A stretch of 64,000 nt of DNA from a virus: positions 27,817 through 91,816 of the IMG/VR virus record IMGVR_UViG_3300027659_003120. One strand, written 5' to 3'. The notes beneath the pieces are model-generated. The model had not been told where the DNA came from and searched no databases. It worked only from the letters and a program-made list of their open reading frames with translations. The translations under genes were made by a program, and so were the position numbers. Shown piece after piece: positions 17,055-25,656 of the stretch. Positions within the stretch are counted from its first letter, which is position 1. Every line of letters starts with the position of its first letter.

Positions 17055-18517
17055 TGGACAATATAATTATTAGTAAGGTGAACGAAGCTTATATAAAAAT
17101 AGATTGCGAAAAAAGTATTGCACAAGAACTTTCGGATCATTTTACTTTTTATGTTCCGGGGTACCAATTTGTACCCTCATATAAAAATAGGTTGTGGGAC
17201 GGAAAAATTAGGTTGATGGATTTACGAACTAATTTTTTGTATTATGGATTAATTCCATATATAAAAGCATTTTGTGAAACCAGAAATTATAATATATTTT
17301 TTGAACCTGATGTTAACCTCACTAATAATTTCTCTATTAAAGAATCCCTAGAATTTGTAGAAACATTAAATTTGCCATTAGTGCCAAGAGATTATCAATT
17401 AGAGGCATTTGTTCATGCGATACGGAATAAGCGAACACTTCTACTATCGCCAACAGCATCAGGAAAATCTTTAATAATCTATTTGATTCTGCGTAAAATT
17501 CAAAGCGAGACTAGCAAAAAAGGACTATTGATTGTTCCAACTACATCATTGGTGCAACAGATGTATTCTGATTTTCAATCTTATGGTTATGATTCGGAAC
17601 AATACTGCCATCAGCAATATGCAGGTAAAGATAAAACTACAGATAAATTTTTAACTATCAGTACATGGCAATCAGTATACACTAGAGATAAAGAATATTT
17701 TGAACAATTTGATTTTGTTTTTGGAGATGAGGCGCATCAATTCAAGGCAAAATCATTAGGCACTATTATGACAGGTTTAACTAATACTGAATTTCGTATT
17801 GGTTGTACAGGTACCCTGGATGGCACTCAAACTCATAAATTAGTATTAGAAGGATTATTTGGTCCTGTATTCAAAGTAACAACAACCAAAGAGTTGATTG
17901 ATAATAAACAATTGACAGATTTTAAAATCAAATGTTTAGTATTAAAATATCCAGAAGTTATTTGCAAATTATCCAAGTCTTGGGACTATCAAGCAGAAAT
18001 TGATTACATAGTTCAAAATACGCAAAGAAATACTTTTATTAAAAATCTAGCATTGTCACTAAAAGGAAATTCTCTAATACTTTTTCAATTGGTACAAAAG
18101 CAAGGTAAAGAATTATATAAAATTATTGATTCTGAAAAAAATAATCGCAAAGTTTTCTTTGTGTATGGTGCCACTGATGTTGAAACTAGAGAATCTATTC
18201 GTGCGATTACAGAAAAAGAAACAGATGCAATTATAGTTGCTTCATATGGAACTTTTGCTACCGGGATAAATATAAGAAATCTACATAATGTAGTCTTTGC
18301 TTCACCCTCAAAATCACGAATAAGAAATTTACAATCAATAGGTCGTGGTTTACGAATAGGTGAAAATAAAACTCAATGTATCTTATTTGATATATCTGAT
18401 GATTTCAGAGTAGGAAAACATACTAATTTTACTCTCAAACATTTAGTTGAGCGTTTAAAAATATATGACTCGGAAAACTTTGTATATAAATTATATAATA
18501 TAGATTTAAAAATATAA
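17054..18517 (+). CDS. uvsW: ATP-dependent helicase UvsW
   Basis: Superfamily 2 helicase of 487 residues. The N-terminal DNA-binding domain contains FVPSYKNRLWDGKIRL; the helicase core has Walker A SPTASGKS, DExH box GDEAHQ, GCTGTL as motif III and an arginine-finger motif QSIGRGLRIG. UvsW unwinds R-loops and branched DNA and helps switch T4 from origin- to recombination-dependent replication. The ATG overlaps the uvsY stop; a TTG 27 nt upstream would extend it into uvsY and is less likely. Confidence 0.92.
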   Translation: MDNIIISKVNEAYIKIDCEKSIAQELSDHFTFYVPGYQFVPSYKNRLWDGKIRLMDLRTNFLYYGLIPYIKAFCETRNYNIFFEPDVNLTNNFSIKESLEFVETLNLPLVPRDYQLEAFVHAIRNKRTLLLSPTASGKSLIIYLILRKIQSETSKKGLLIVPTTSLVQQMYSDFQSYGYDSEQYCHQQYAGKDKTTDKFLTISTWQSVYTRDKEYFEQFDFVFGDEAHQFKAKSLGTIMTGLTNTEFRIGCTGTLDGTQTHKLVLEGLFGPVFKVTTTKELIDNKQLTDFKIKCLVLKYPEVICKLSKSWDYQAEIDYIVQNTQRNTFIKNLALSLKGNSLILFQLVQKQGKELYKIIDSEKNNRKVFFVYGATDVETRESIRAITEKETDAIIVASYGTFATGINIRNLHNVVFASPSKSRIRNLQSIGRGLRIGENKTQCILFDISDDFRVGKHTNFTLKHLVERLKIYDSENFVYKLYNIDLKI

Positions 18518-18524
18518 AAAAAGC

Positions 18525-18553
18525 TTTACTTTTTTCTGAAAGTGTGTTATAAT
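18525..18553 (+). promoter_or_regulatory. Sigma70-type promoter TTTACT-N17-TATAAT
   Basis: TTTACT and TATAAT with a 17-nt spacer and a TGT before the -10 (extended -10 type), in the gap after uvsW. It would serve the next gene and possibly gene 55. Confidence 0.75.
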
Positions 18554-18582
18554 GATGTTGCTCACAATAGGAGATATAACAA

Positions 18583-19017
18583 ATGCAAGAAGAAATTAAA
18601 ATTATAAGATTAAATGATGGAGAGGATATTATATCTTCTTACCATGTAGATGAGTCTGATGAAGGCTTAATAGTCAATAATCCAATGACTCTCTTCTTTA
18701 AGAGGTTAGGCTCTACTCGGTCTGTTGTTATGATGGCACCATGGTTACCAATTGAACTAATATGTAATACATCTACAAGAATAAATAATAGTCAAATTTT
18801 AACTATAATGGAACCTAGGAAATCACTTATAGAATATTACCTTAATGCTGTGAATAATATCACAGAAAATATACGAATGAATGAAGACTCTATAGATGAA
18901 TCTTTACTGGACAATAATCATCAAGAAGATGATGATTTGGATGAAGAAGACTCTATAGAAGAGGATGTAGAAATACATAAGCTTCTAGAAGGTACATCTA
19001 AAGTAACATTACATTGA
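18583..19017 (+). CDS. Conserved small phage protein with acidic tail
   Basis: A 144-residue protein. Residues 1-60 are strand-rich (EIKIIRLNDGEDIISSYHV; GLIVNNPMTLFFKR), somewhat like an Sm/LSm-type barrel. The second half becomes strongly acidic (HQEDDDLDEEDSIEED). The family is known to me only as a conserved hypothetical of far T4-like phages between uvsW and gene 55. It has its own promoter and an AGGAG site. Function unknown; the Sm-like resemblance is weak. Confidence 0.6.
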   Translation: MQEEIKIIRLNDGEDIISSYHVDESDEGLIVNNPMTLFFKRLGSTRSVVMMAPWLPIELICNTSTRINNSQILTIMEPRKSLIEYYLNAVNNITENIRMNEDSIDESLLDNNHQEDDDLDEEDSIEEDVEIHKLLEGTSKVTLH

Positions 19018-19089
19018 TACTTAACGAACCCACAAGGCATTATACTATGAACAAAAAATCTTGTCAAGTCTTTTTTTAGGAAATATTGA

Positions 19090-19689
19090 ATGAAACCAAA
19101 ACACTATGTTAATAATACCGATTTTCTAAATGCTCTAATAGAGTATAAATTGGTATGCAAAAAAGCAGAGATGGAAAATACGACTGAACCTCTTATACCA
19201 AATTATATTGGTGAGTGTTTTCTTAAAATTGCTAACCATCTCTCACGAAAACCTAATTTTGTACTCTACTCATTTAGGGAAGAAATGGTAGGAGATGGAA
19301 TTGAAAATTGTATTATGTATTTTAGAAATTTTGATCCAATAAAATCTTCTAATCCATTTGCTTATTTTACCCAAATTATTTACTTTGCTTTTTTGCGTAG
19401 AATACAGAAAGAGAAGAAACAGATGTATGTAAAATATAAAGCAACTGAACAGTCTAGTATACTCCATGACGGTGAGTATTATGAAGACGTAGAAGGTAAT
19501 ATGAAACAATTTGCACTGTATGACAATCTATCCGAATTCATCCAAACATATGAGGCAAAAAGAAATGAGAAAAAAATAACAAAACTAAAAGTTCTTGATA
19601 AATTTTTAGAAGATAGTTTACCAGAAATTCTTAACGAATCGCTTGACAACACCCAAAAAACGGAGTATAATGATGCTAGTGCTACCTGA
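19090..19689 (+). CDS. 55: Late-transcription sigma factor gp55
   Basis: The 199-residue protein matches T4 gp55: an N-terminal helical region with ECFLKIANHLSRKPNF and a core-binding/-10-reading region NPFAYFTQIIYFAFLRRIQK followed by QMYVKYKA. gp55 directs host RNA polymerase to TATAAATA late promoters together with the sliding clamp gp45, also encoded here. A perfect sigma70 promoter for the next genes is embedded in its last codons. Confidence 0.88.
   Translation: MKPKHYVNNTDFLNALIEYKLVCKKAEMENTTEPLIPNYIGECFLKIANHLSRKPNFVLYSFREEMVGDGIENCIMYFRNFDPIKSSNPFAYFTQIIYFAFLRRIQKEKKQMYVKYKATEQSSILHDGEYYEDVEGNMKQFALYDNLSEFIQTYEAKRNEKKITKLKVLDKFLEDSLPEILNESLDNTQKTEYNDASAT
19643..19671 (+). promoter_or_regulatory. 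Perfect-consensus sigma70 promoter inside gene 55 end
   Basis: TTGACA, 17-nt spacer, TATAAT, identical to the sigma70 consensus. Its -10 overlaps the first start codon of the next gene, so the predicted RNA start (about 19678) lies inside that gene. It may mainly drive genes 47 and 46 and peptide deformylase. Confidence 0.75.
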
Positions 19690-20122
19690 AAACATATTAG
19701 GTAAACCTGTTGGTTTTACCTGCTCAACTTTTGATTTATTACATGCTGGACATATTTTGATGTTAGCAGAAGCCAAATCGGTATGTGAATACCTAATTGT
19801 AGGATTACAGTTGGACCCATCTATTGATAGACCAGAAAACAAAAATAAACCAGTGCAGTCTATAGTTGAAAGATATGTGCAATTATCAGCAGTGAAATTT
19901 GTGGATGAAATTATCGTCTATCAAAATGAAAAAGATTTGGAAGATTTATTAATGTTTTTACCAATTACAATTCGGATTATTGGAGAAGAATATCGTGATA
20001 AGAATTTCACAGGAAAAGAAATTTGTGAACAGCGAGGAATTAGAATTTTTTACAATGACAGAAAACATAGTTTTTCTACCACTGAATTGAGAAAGAGAAT
20101 TTCTAGCAAAAACACACTATGA
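19673..20122 (+). CDS. Cytidylyltransferase-like nucleotidyltransferase (TagD/RfaE-C type)
   Basis: A 149-residue nucleotidyltransferase with the HxGH motif in FDLLHAGH (about residues 20-27) and the C-terminal FSTTELRKRI, the ISTTxxR-like signature of glycerol-3-phosphate cytidylyltransferase and the HldE C-terminal domain. It would transfer CMP or AMP to a phosphorylated polyol or sugar. I place the start at ATG 19673, 7 nt after a GGAG; ATG 19670 is adjacent, and GTG 19679 would suit RNA from the embedded promoter. Placement beside recombination genes is unexpected, since other glycan genes lie 27 kb away. Confidence 0.82.
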   Translation: MLVLPENILGKPVGFTCSTFDLLHAGHILMLAEAKSVCEYLIVGLQLDPSIDRPENKNKPVQSIVERYVQLSAVKFVDEIIVYQNEKDLEDLLMFLPITIRIIGEEYRDKNFTGKEICEQRGIRIFYNDRKHSFSTTELRKRISSKNTL

Positions 20123-21189
20123 AAATTTGTTTAATTAATGATACACATGCTGGTGCAAGAGGTGATAGTTTATTGTTCAATGAATTCTTTTTTAAGTTTT
20201 GGGAAGGAACTTTCTTTCCGTACTTAAAAGAACATAACATTAAACAGATTATACATTTAGGTGATGTTGTAGACCGCAGAAAATATATTAATTACATTAT
20301 ATTAAATCAATGGCGAAAAAGATTCTTTGATGTATTAGAGCGTGAAAACATTCAGATGGATATAATTGTAGGTAACCACGATGTTACCTATAAGAATACC
20401 AATGAAATTAATGCAATGCATGAGTTGTTTAACAAATATAATAATGTTAATGTCTTTATTGAGCCAGTTGAAAGAATTTATGATGAATTGCAAATCGCCC
20501 TTGTTCCATGGATTAATTCCTCAAATCATGAAAGTACATTACAGTTCTTAGATAAAACTACATCTGAATTAGTATTTGGTCATTTTGAAATTTCTGGTTT
20601 TGAAATGGACCGAGGCAGCATTTGTCACAATGGATTGAACAAAAAAATATTTGATAGATTTGATATGGTTTTATCCGGTCATTTTCATCATAAATCTTCT
20701 GATGGCACAATTCATTATCTTGGCAACCAATATGAAATTTCTTGGGCAGACTTTAATGACCAAAGAGGATTTCATGTTTTTGATACCGAAACTAGAGAAC
20801 TAACTTTTATTCCAAATCCTCATAAAATATTTTATAAAATTAACTATGATGATTCTACCGAGTCTTTTGAACATTGGAAAAAATATGATTTTACACAACA
20901 CCAAAATTCTTTTATTAAAATTGTTGTAATTAATAAAACAAATGCATACTTATTTGATTATGTTTTGGAACAATTGAATAACGCTGGTGCTGCTGATGTT
21001 GCTGTGGTAGAAGATTTTTCTGATACCTCTATTGAAGATGCCGAAGAAATGGTGAATCAATCTGAAGATACCATTTCTATTCTTTCCAAATTTATTGATG
21101 GGTTAAGTGTTGATGTTGATTCAGATAAACTTAAAAAACTTATGCGTGAGTTATATGTTGAGTCTTTGAATGTTGAAATAATTGAATGA
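20119..21189 (+). CDS. 47: Recombination endonuclease subunit gp47 (Mre11/SbcD-like)
   Basis: Calcineurin-like nuclease of 356 residues with motifs in order: NDTHAG, HLGDVVDRR, IVGNHDVTYKN, then GHFEISG and SGHFHH near residue 190. With gp46 it forms the Mre11-Rad50-like complex that resects DNA ends for recombination and host DNA breakdown. It overlaps the preceding gene and gene 46 by ATGA. Confidence 0.93.
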   Translation: MKICLINDTHAGARGDSLLFNEFFFKFWEGTFFPYLKEHNIKQIIHLGDVVDRRKYINYIILNQWRKRFFDVLERENIQMDIIVGNHDVTYKNTNEINAMHELFNKYNNVNVFIEPVERIYDELQIALVPWINSSNHESTLQFLDKTTSELVFGHFEISGFEMDRGSICHNGLNKKIFDRFDMVLSGHFHHKSSDGTIHYLGNQYEISWADFNDQRGFHVFDTETRELTFIPNPHKIFYKINYDDSTESFEHWKKYDFTQHQNSFIKIVVINKTNAYLFDYVLEQLNNAGAADVAVVEDFSDTSIEDAEEMVNQSEDTISILSKFIDGLSVDVDSDKLKKLMRELYVESLNVEIIE

Positions 21190-22898
21190 TATTTTTTAAG
21201 TATATAAAGTTTCGTAATTTTCTAAGTACCGGTAATTATTTTACTGAAATTGCATTAGATAATTCTACCAACACATTAGTTGTTGGTACTAATGGTTCAG
21301 GTAAATCTACCTTACTTGATGCATTGTGTTTTGTGCTATTTGGTAAACCCTTTCGTGGAATCAATAAGCCACAGTTATGCAATTCTATCAATCAAAAAGA
21401 TTGTTTGGTTGAATGTGGTTTTGACATTGGTAATAAAAAATATAAAATCATTCGTGGCATAAAGCCTAATGTTTTTGAAATTTATATTGATGGTGAATTG
21501 TTAAATCAAGATGCTGCGTCCAGAGATTATCAAGAGCATTTAGAAAAATTTATTTTAAAATTAAATTACAAGTCGTTCACACAAATTGTTATATTAGGGT
21601 CTGCATCTTTTGTTCCATTTATGCAATTATCTTCTTCCGATAGAAGAGCGATTATTGAAGATTTACTAGATATTCAAATATTTTCCGTAATGAATGGAGT
21701 AGTTAAAGATAGATTATCTGTAAATAAAGATTCAATTATTCGTAATAAGAGTAAGAATGATATACTCTCTACGAAATATGATATCCAGAAAGAACACATA
21801 CAAAAGTTAAAACAAAATAATGAAGAACAAATTACAGTAAAAGAAAATGAAATTTCAAATGTTGTTGTGATAATAGAAAATGTACAATCTACAGTAAATA
21901 CATTGAGTTTGGAAGTGGTACAGTTGCACCAATTGATAACAGATAAATCTACAATAGAATCTAAAATAAAAAAACTACATCAATTTGAAACACAAATTGA
22001 AACTAATATATCAGATTTCGGAAAAAAGTTAAAGTTTTATGAATCAAATGATTCTTGCCCAACATGTAAACAAGTAATAGAACTGGATTTTAAGACTACA
22101 CAAATTACGGAACTCAATAGTAAAACACATAAATGTTCGGATGGATTAATTACATTAGAATCACAAATTTTGGAACAACAAGCCAAGTTAAATGATATAC
22201 AAAAAATATCATTGCAGATTCAATGTAGGCAAGTTGATATTGCTTCCAACACTATGTCTATCGTAGAATCTAATAAGTATATTGGTAAATTACAAAAAGA
22301 AATAAAACAACTTTCTGAAACAAAAGAAGATTTGTCTATTGAAACTAATAAGCTTGCTGATTTACAAAAACAGTTAGAGGAATTGAATAACGAAAAGAAA
22401 GTGTTTTTAGATGAAAGATTATACTTAGATGCTGCTGGGCTGTTATTAAAAGATACTGGTATTAAAACTAAAATTATCAAACAGTATTTACCTATCATAA
22501 ACAAATTAGTAAATAAGTATTTGGCGTCTTTAGATTTCTTTGTTAATTTTAATCTAAGTGAAACTTTTAGTGAAACTATTAAATCCCGGCACAGAGATGA
22601 ATTTTCTTATGAATCTTTTAGTGAAGGTGAAAAGCAACGAATTGATATGGCACTTATGTTAACGTGGCGGGCTGTTGCGAAACTTAAAAATTCCACTAAT
22701 ACAAATTTATTAATATTGGATGAAGTGTTTGATAGTAGCCTAGATAATAATGGCACCGAATATTTGATGACGATTTTACAAATGCTTGAGGATGTTAATC
22801 TGTTTGTAATTTCCCATAAAGGTGACATTCTACAAGATAAATTTAGGTCAATAATTAGGTTTGAGAAGGTTAATAATTTTTCAAGGATAGTAAAATGA
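21186..22898 (+). CDS. 46: Recombination endonuclease subunit gp46 (Rad50/SbcC-like)
   Basis: SMC-type ATPase of 570 residues: Walker A GTNGSGKST at residues 34-42, a coiled coil interrupted by a zinc hook CPTC (291-294), ABC signature FSEGEKQR and Walker B LLILDEVFDSSLD. It is the ATPase partner of gp47. Coupled by ATGA to genes 47 and def. Confidence 0.95.
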   Translation: MIFFKYIKFRNFLSTGNYFTEIALDNSTNTLVVGTNGSGKSTLLDALCFVLFGKPFRGINKPQLCNSINQKDCLVECGFDIGNKKYKIIRGIKPNVFEIYIDGELLNQDAASRDYQEHLEKFILKLNYKSFTQIVILGSASFVPFMQLSSSDRRAIIEDLLDIQIFSVMNGVVKDRLSVNKDSIIRNKSKNDILSTKYDIQKEHIQKLKQNNEEQITVKENEISNVVVIIENVQSTVNTLSLEVVQLHQLITDKSTIESKIKKLHQFETQIETNISDFGKKLKFYESNDSCPTCKQVIELDFKTTQITELNSKTHKCSDGLITLESQILEQQAKLNDIQKISLQIQCRQVDIASNTMSIVESNKYIGKLQKEIKQLSETKEDLSIETNKLADLQKQLEELNNEKKVFLDERLYLDAAGLLLKDTGIKTKIIKQYLPIINKLVNKYLASLDFFVNFNLSETFSETIKSRHRDEFSYESFSEGEKQRIDMALMLTWRAVAKLKNSTNTNLLILDEVFDSSLDNNGTEYLMTILQMLEDVNLFVISHKGDILQDKFRSIIRFEKVNNFSRIVK

Positions 22899-23488
22899 TA
22901 GAAGATGAGTACATAGTTTTAAATACGGACAAAACCGCTAAATCGCCAACAAGGATTACAGAAGAAAAAATCACACAGTTTCAAATTTTACCAGAAGGTA
23001 ATGTAGCATTAAATACTGTAATAGAAGAGTTTGATATAACTCAAATTTCTCAGCCAGAAATTCAAACTTTTATCAAACGATTAAAGTTTACAATGAAACA
23101 TTATCAGGGACTTGGTTTATCTGCCAATCAATGTGGTTATAAATTTAGAATGTTTATTATTGGTACTGATAGTTTTCAAATGACATGTATAAACCCAAAG
23201 ATTATTGAGACATTTGGTGAAATGAAACCTTTGCGAGAAGGATGCTTATCTTACCCTGCTTTATTTTTAAATGTTCCTAGGTATGAAAATATTCGTGTGG
23301 AGTATTATGATGAAGACACCCAAAAAAGAGATTTGTCTATTAATGGATTAACTGCTCAGTGCTTTCAACACGAATTAGAACATCTAAATGGTAAAACATT
23401 TACAGAGAATATTAAACCTCTTGCTCTATTAATGGCAAGAAAAAGACAAAAAAATACTATTAAGAAAATTATTAGGAGTACAAAATGA
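22895..23488 (+). CDS. def: Peptide deformylase
   Basis: All three deformylase motifs are present: GLGLSANQ (residues 72-79), EGCLS (115-119) and QHELEH (158-163), giving metal ligands C117, H159, H163 and catalytic E160. It removes the N-formyl group from nascent proteins. At 197 residues it has an N-terminal extension of about 35 residues before the usual start of the domain. Phage deformylases are known from marine cyanophages; here the same genome also encodes a tRNA(CAU) with initiator-type features. Confidence 0.93.
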   Translation: MIEDEYIVLNTDKTAKSPTRITEEKITQFQILPEGNVALNTVIEEFDITQISQPEIQTFIKRLKFTMKHYQGLGLSANQCGYKFRMFIIGTDSFQMTCINPKIIETFGEMKPLREGCLSYPALFLNVPRYENIRVEYYDEDTQKRDLSINGLTAQCFQHELEHLNGKTFTENIKPLALLMARKRQKNTIKKIIRSTK

Positions 23489-23856
23489 GTGATGTAAAAG
23501 TCCAAGAAACAACTGAGTATGAAAGTTGCCTTGATTTTGAAAGTGATGATATCAACGATGTTTCCAAATTCATGGATGGTCATGAAGAACAAAAAGAAGA
23601 ACTTCCTGTAGTTGAAGTTGATGATTCACTGCTTACCAGAGACCAATTCTTTAAGAAGTATTGGAAAGGTATGCCAACTTTTGACCAGAATGATAATCCT
23701 CCATGGAAACAAATTTATGTAAACTTCCGAAATGAAGGAGATTACAATGCATTTGCCAAGTTGATTGACCAAGCATTAACTGATAAGAGCAAAAGTATTT
23801 GGTATCCAAAACTTGACATTGAAGAAAACTCTTTGAATCGTTGGATTGTAGAATGA
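23485..23856 (+). CDS. Conserved hypothetical protein preceding a glycosyltransferase
   Basis: A 123-residue protein with an acidic, probably disordered first 50 residues and a conserved C-terminal block: FKKYWKGMPTFDQND, WKQIYVNFRNEGDYNAFAKL and SIWYPKLD. It is coupled by ATGA overlap to def and to the glycosyltransferase downstream. Similar proteins accompany that glycosyltransferase in T4-like marine phages, which suggests a joint role; the function is unknown. Confidence 0.6.
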   Translation: MSDVKVQETTEYESCLDFESDDINDVSKFMDGHEEQKEELPVVEVDDSLLTRDQFFKKYWKGMPTFDQNDNPPWKQIYVNFRNEGDYNAFAKLIDQALTDKSKSIWYPKLDIEENSLNRWIVE

Positions 23857-24755
23857 CTAATCCTAAGTATCCAGTTTATATTATATCTAAAGGTCGGCAT
23901 GAATCTATGTTGACTTCTCGGTCACTTGCTCGTATGAAGATTCCTCATTACATTGCAATTGAACCACAGGACTTAGAGAATTATGAAAAAGCATTGGATG
24001 AATTTAATATTCGCCCATATGTAACATTATTAGTTGCGCCATTCAGCAATCACGGAGATGGTCCAGGTCGTGCTAGAAATTGGTGTTGGGACCATGCGAT
24101 TGAAATTGGTACAGAAAAACATTGGGTACTAGATGACAACATTTCTGATTTCTACCGATTGAATCAGAACAAACGATATCGTGTTGAGTCTGGTGTTATT
24201 TTCAGAGCAGCCGAAGATTTTGTTGACCGCTTTGAGAATGTGCCAATCTCGGGCTTTCAGTATAGATTCTTCATTGCGCCAAACTCTAAGTATCCACCTT
24301 TCGTAACAAACACACGAATCTATTCCTGTTTGTTAATCTCTAATGATTGTAAACATCGTTGGCGTGGTCGTTACAATGAAGACACCGATATTTGTCTCCG
24401 TGTATTGAAAGATGGAGATTGCACTATTCAATTCAATGCATTCTTGCAAGGCAAAGCAGCAACACAAACAGTTAAAGGTGGTAACACCGAAGAGTTTTAC
24501 CATAAAGAATTTGCGGATGATGAAAACTTCAAGAAGACTGGTTATAACAGTAGCGGCACAATTAACAAATCACAGATGCTTGCTGATATGCATCCTGATG
24601 TTGCAAGAGTTGTTTGGCGTTATGGTCGTTGGCATCATTATGTAGACTACAATCCATTCAAAGTCAACAAACTAAAAATGAAGTCCAACATCGTAATTCC
24701 AGAAGGCAACAATGAATATGGAATGAAGTTGATTCATAACTGGAAAGCAGATTAA
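23853..24755 (+). CDS. GT-A glycosyltransferase, TET-associated (TAGT)-like
   Basis: A 300-residue protein beginning YPVYIISKGRHESMLTSRSL, then HYIAIEPQDLENYEKAL, GPGRARNWCWDHA and an acidic HWVLDDNISD (DDN as probable metal/sugar-nucleotide motif) with a later NEDTDICLR. This layout fits the TET/JBP-associated glycosyltransferase family suggested to act on modified DNA bases in phages. No TET/JBP oxygenase or base-modifying partner is evident nearby, so DNA as substrate is only a possibility. Start at ATG 23853 (ATGA overlap). It runs directly into a methyltransferase gene. Confidence 0.68.
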   Translation: MTNPKYPVYIISKGRHESMLTSRSLARMKIPHYIAIEPQDLENYEKALDEFNIRPYVTLLVAPFSNHGDGPGRARNWCWDHAIEIGTEKHWVLDDNISDFYRLNQNKRYRVESGVIFRAAEDFVDRFENVPISGFQYRFFIAPNSKYPPFVTNTRIYSCLLISNDCKHRWRGRYNEDTDICLRVLKDGDCTIQFNAFLQGKAATQTVKGGNTEEFYHKEFADDENFKKTGYNSSGTINKSQMLADMHPDVARVVWRYGRWHHYVDYNPFKVNKLKMKSNIVIPEGNNEYGMKLIHNWKAD

Positions 24756-25600
24756 TGAGTATCGTTGATGAAATAGGTAAAGAGAGTCTAAAGCGATATC
24801 TTGAAAACTGTGCTAAGGTTGCAGATATAGATATTGATGCAGCATTCAAAGTTACTTTGAATTGTATGAAGGCGCATGATGGTGCAATCATACCAGATGA
24901 TGAAATGCGTCAAATGAAAGACCTTGAGAACAGATGGTATGCATCATTGGAAACAGGAACTCCTGACTATTCTGTTTACACTGATGCTTATTATTTCTGT
25001 GAAGTTTGGATGTGCTGGTCAAAATATTCCAGAAGATATCTCAAAGAAATCAATGCACCAAAGTCTATGTTTGGTAAAAGTATAGTTGAATATATAGGTA
25101 ATGTAGACAATGTGGTTGACTTAGGTTGCGGTTTCGGTTATACTACAGTTGGTATGAAAGAAATGTTTCCTAATTCCAATGTTTATGGTACAAATCTAAA
25201 AGATAGTTACCAGTACAAGATGGCAACAGAGTTGGGCGACAAACATAATTTTAAAATCATTGAGAATCTTACACAAGTTGAAAAGCCAGGAACAAGCTTG
25301 TTTTTTGCTTCCGAATACTTTGAGCATTTTGACCGACCGATTGAGCATTTGATTGATGTAATTGAACAAGGCTCACCAACTTATATGTTGATTGCTAACA
25401 CATTCAACGGAAAAGCCATCGGTCACTTCAATCAATACAAAGATGGTACCGAAGTGTATGATGGAAAACATATGGGAAGATTGTTCGCAAAAACACTCAG
25501 GAAATATGGTTATAAAACAGTTAATACCGCTTGTTGGAATAGTAGACCAGCTTTTTGGCAGAGAGAAAGTAGTTGTTTTTTAACAACAGATATCAAATAA
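24755..25600 (+). CDS. SAM-dependent methyltransferase
   Basis: A 281-residue class I methyltransferase with motif I NVVDLGCGFGYTTVG at about residues 120-134 and an acidic ASEYFEHFDRP segment where motif IV/V falls. An N-terminal helical region of about 110 residues may hold the substrate. It overlaps the glycosyltransferase by TAATG, so the pair is co-made and may act on the same target. No typical DNA-methylase NPPY/DPPY motif is seen, so DNA methylation is not indicated directly. Confidence 0.75.
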   Translation: MSIVDEIGKESLKRYLENCAKVADIDIDAAFKVTLNCMKAHDGAIIPDDEMRQMKDLENRWYASLETGTPDYSVYTDAYYFCEVWMCWSKYSRRYLKEINAPKSMFGKSIVEYIGNVDNVVDLGCGFGYTTVGMKEMFPNSNVYGTNLKDSYQYKMATELGDKHNFKIIENLTQVEKPGTSLFFASEYFEHFDRPIEHLIDVIEQGSPTYMLIANTFNGKAIGHFNQYKDGTEVYDGKHMGRLFAKTLRKYGYKTVNTACWNSRPAFWQRESSCFLTTDIK

Positions 25601-25603
25601 TAC

Positions 25604-25631
25604 TTGACAATCCCTGTGGTTGTGTTACAAT
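25604..25631 (+). promoter_or_regulatory. Sigma70-type promoter TTGACA-N16-TACAAT
   Basis: Consensus -35, 16-nt spacer and TACAAT -10, with the recurring GTGT just before the -10. It sits in the short gap before the metallopeptidase-VWA gene. Confidence 0.72.
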
Positions 25632-25656
25632 TCATTTATGAAATTTAGGAACACCT

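Noticed and set aside
19014-19046. TTGATA and TATACT before gene 55
   Set aside because: The spacing is 21 nt, and no better -35 exists; left as unproven.
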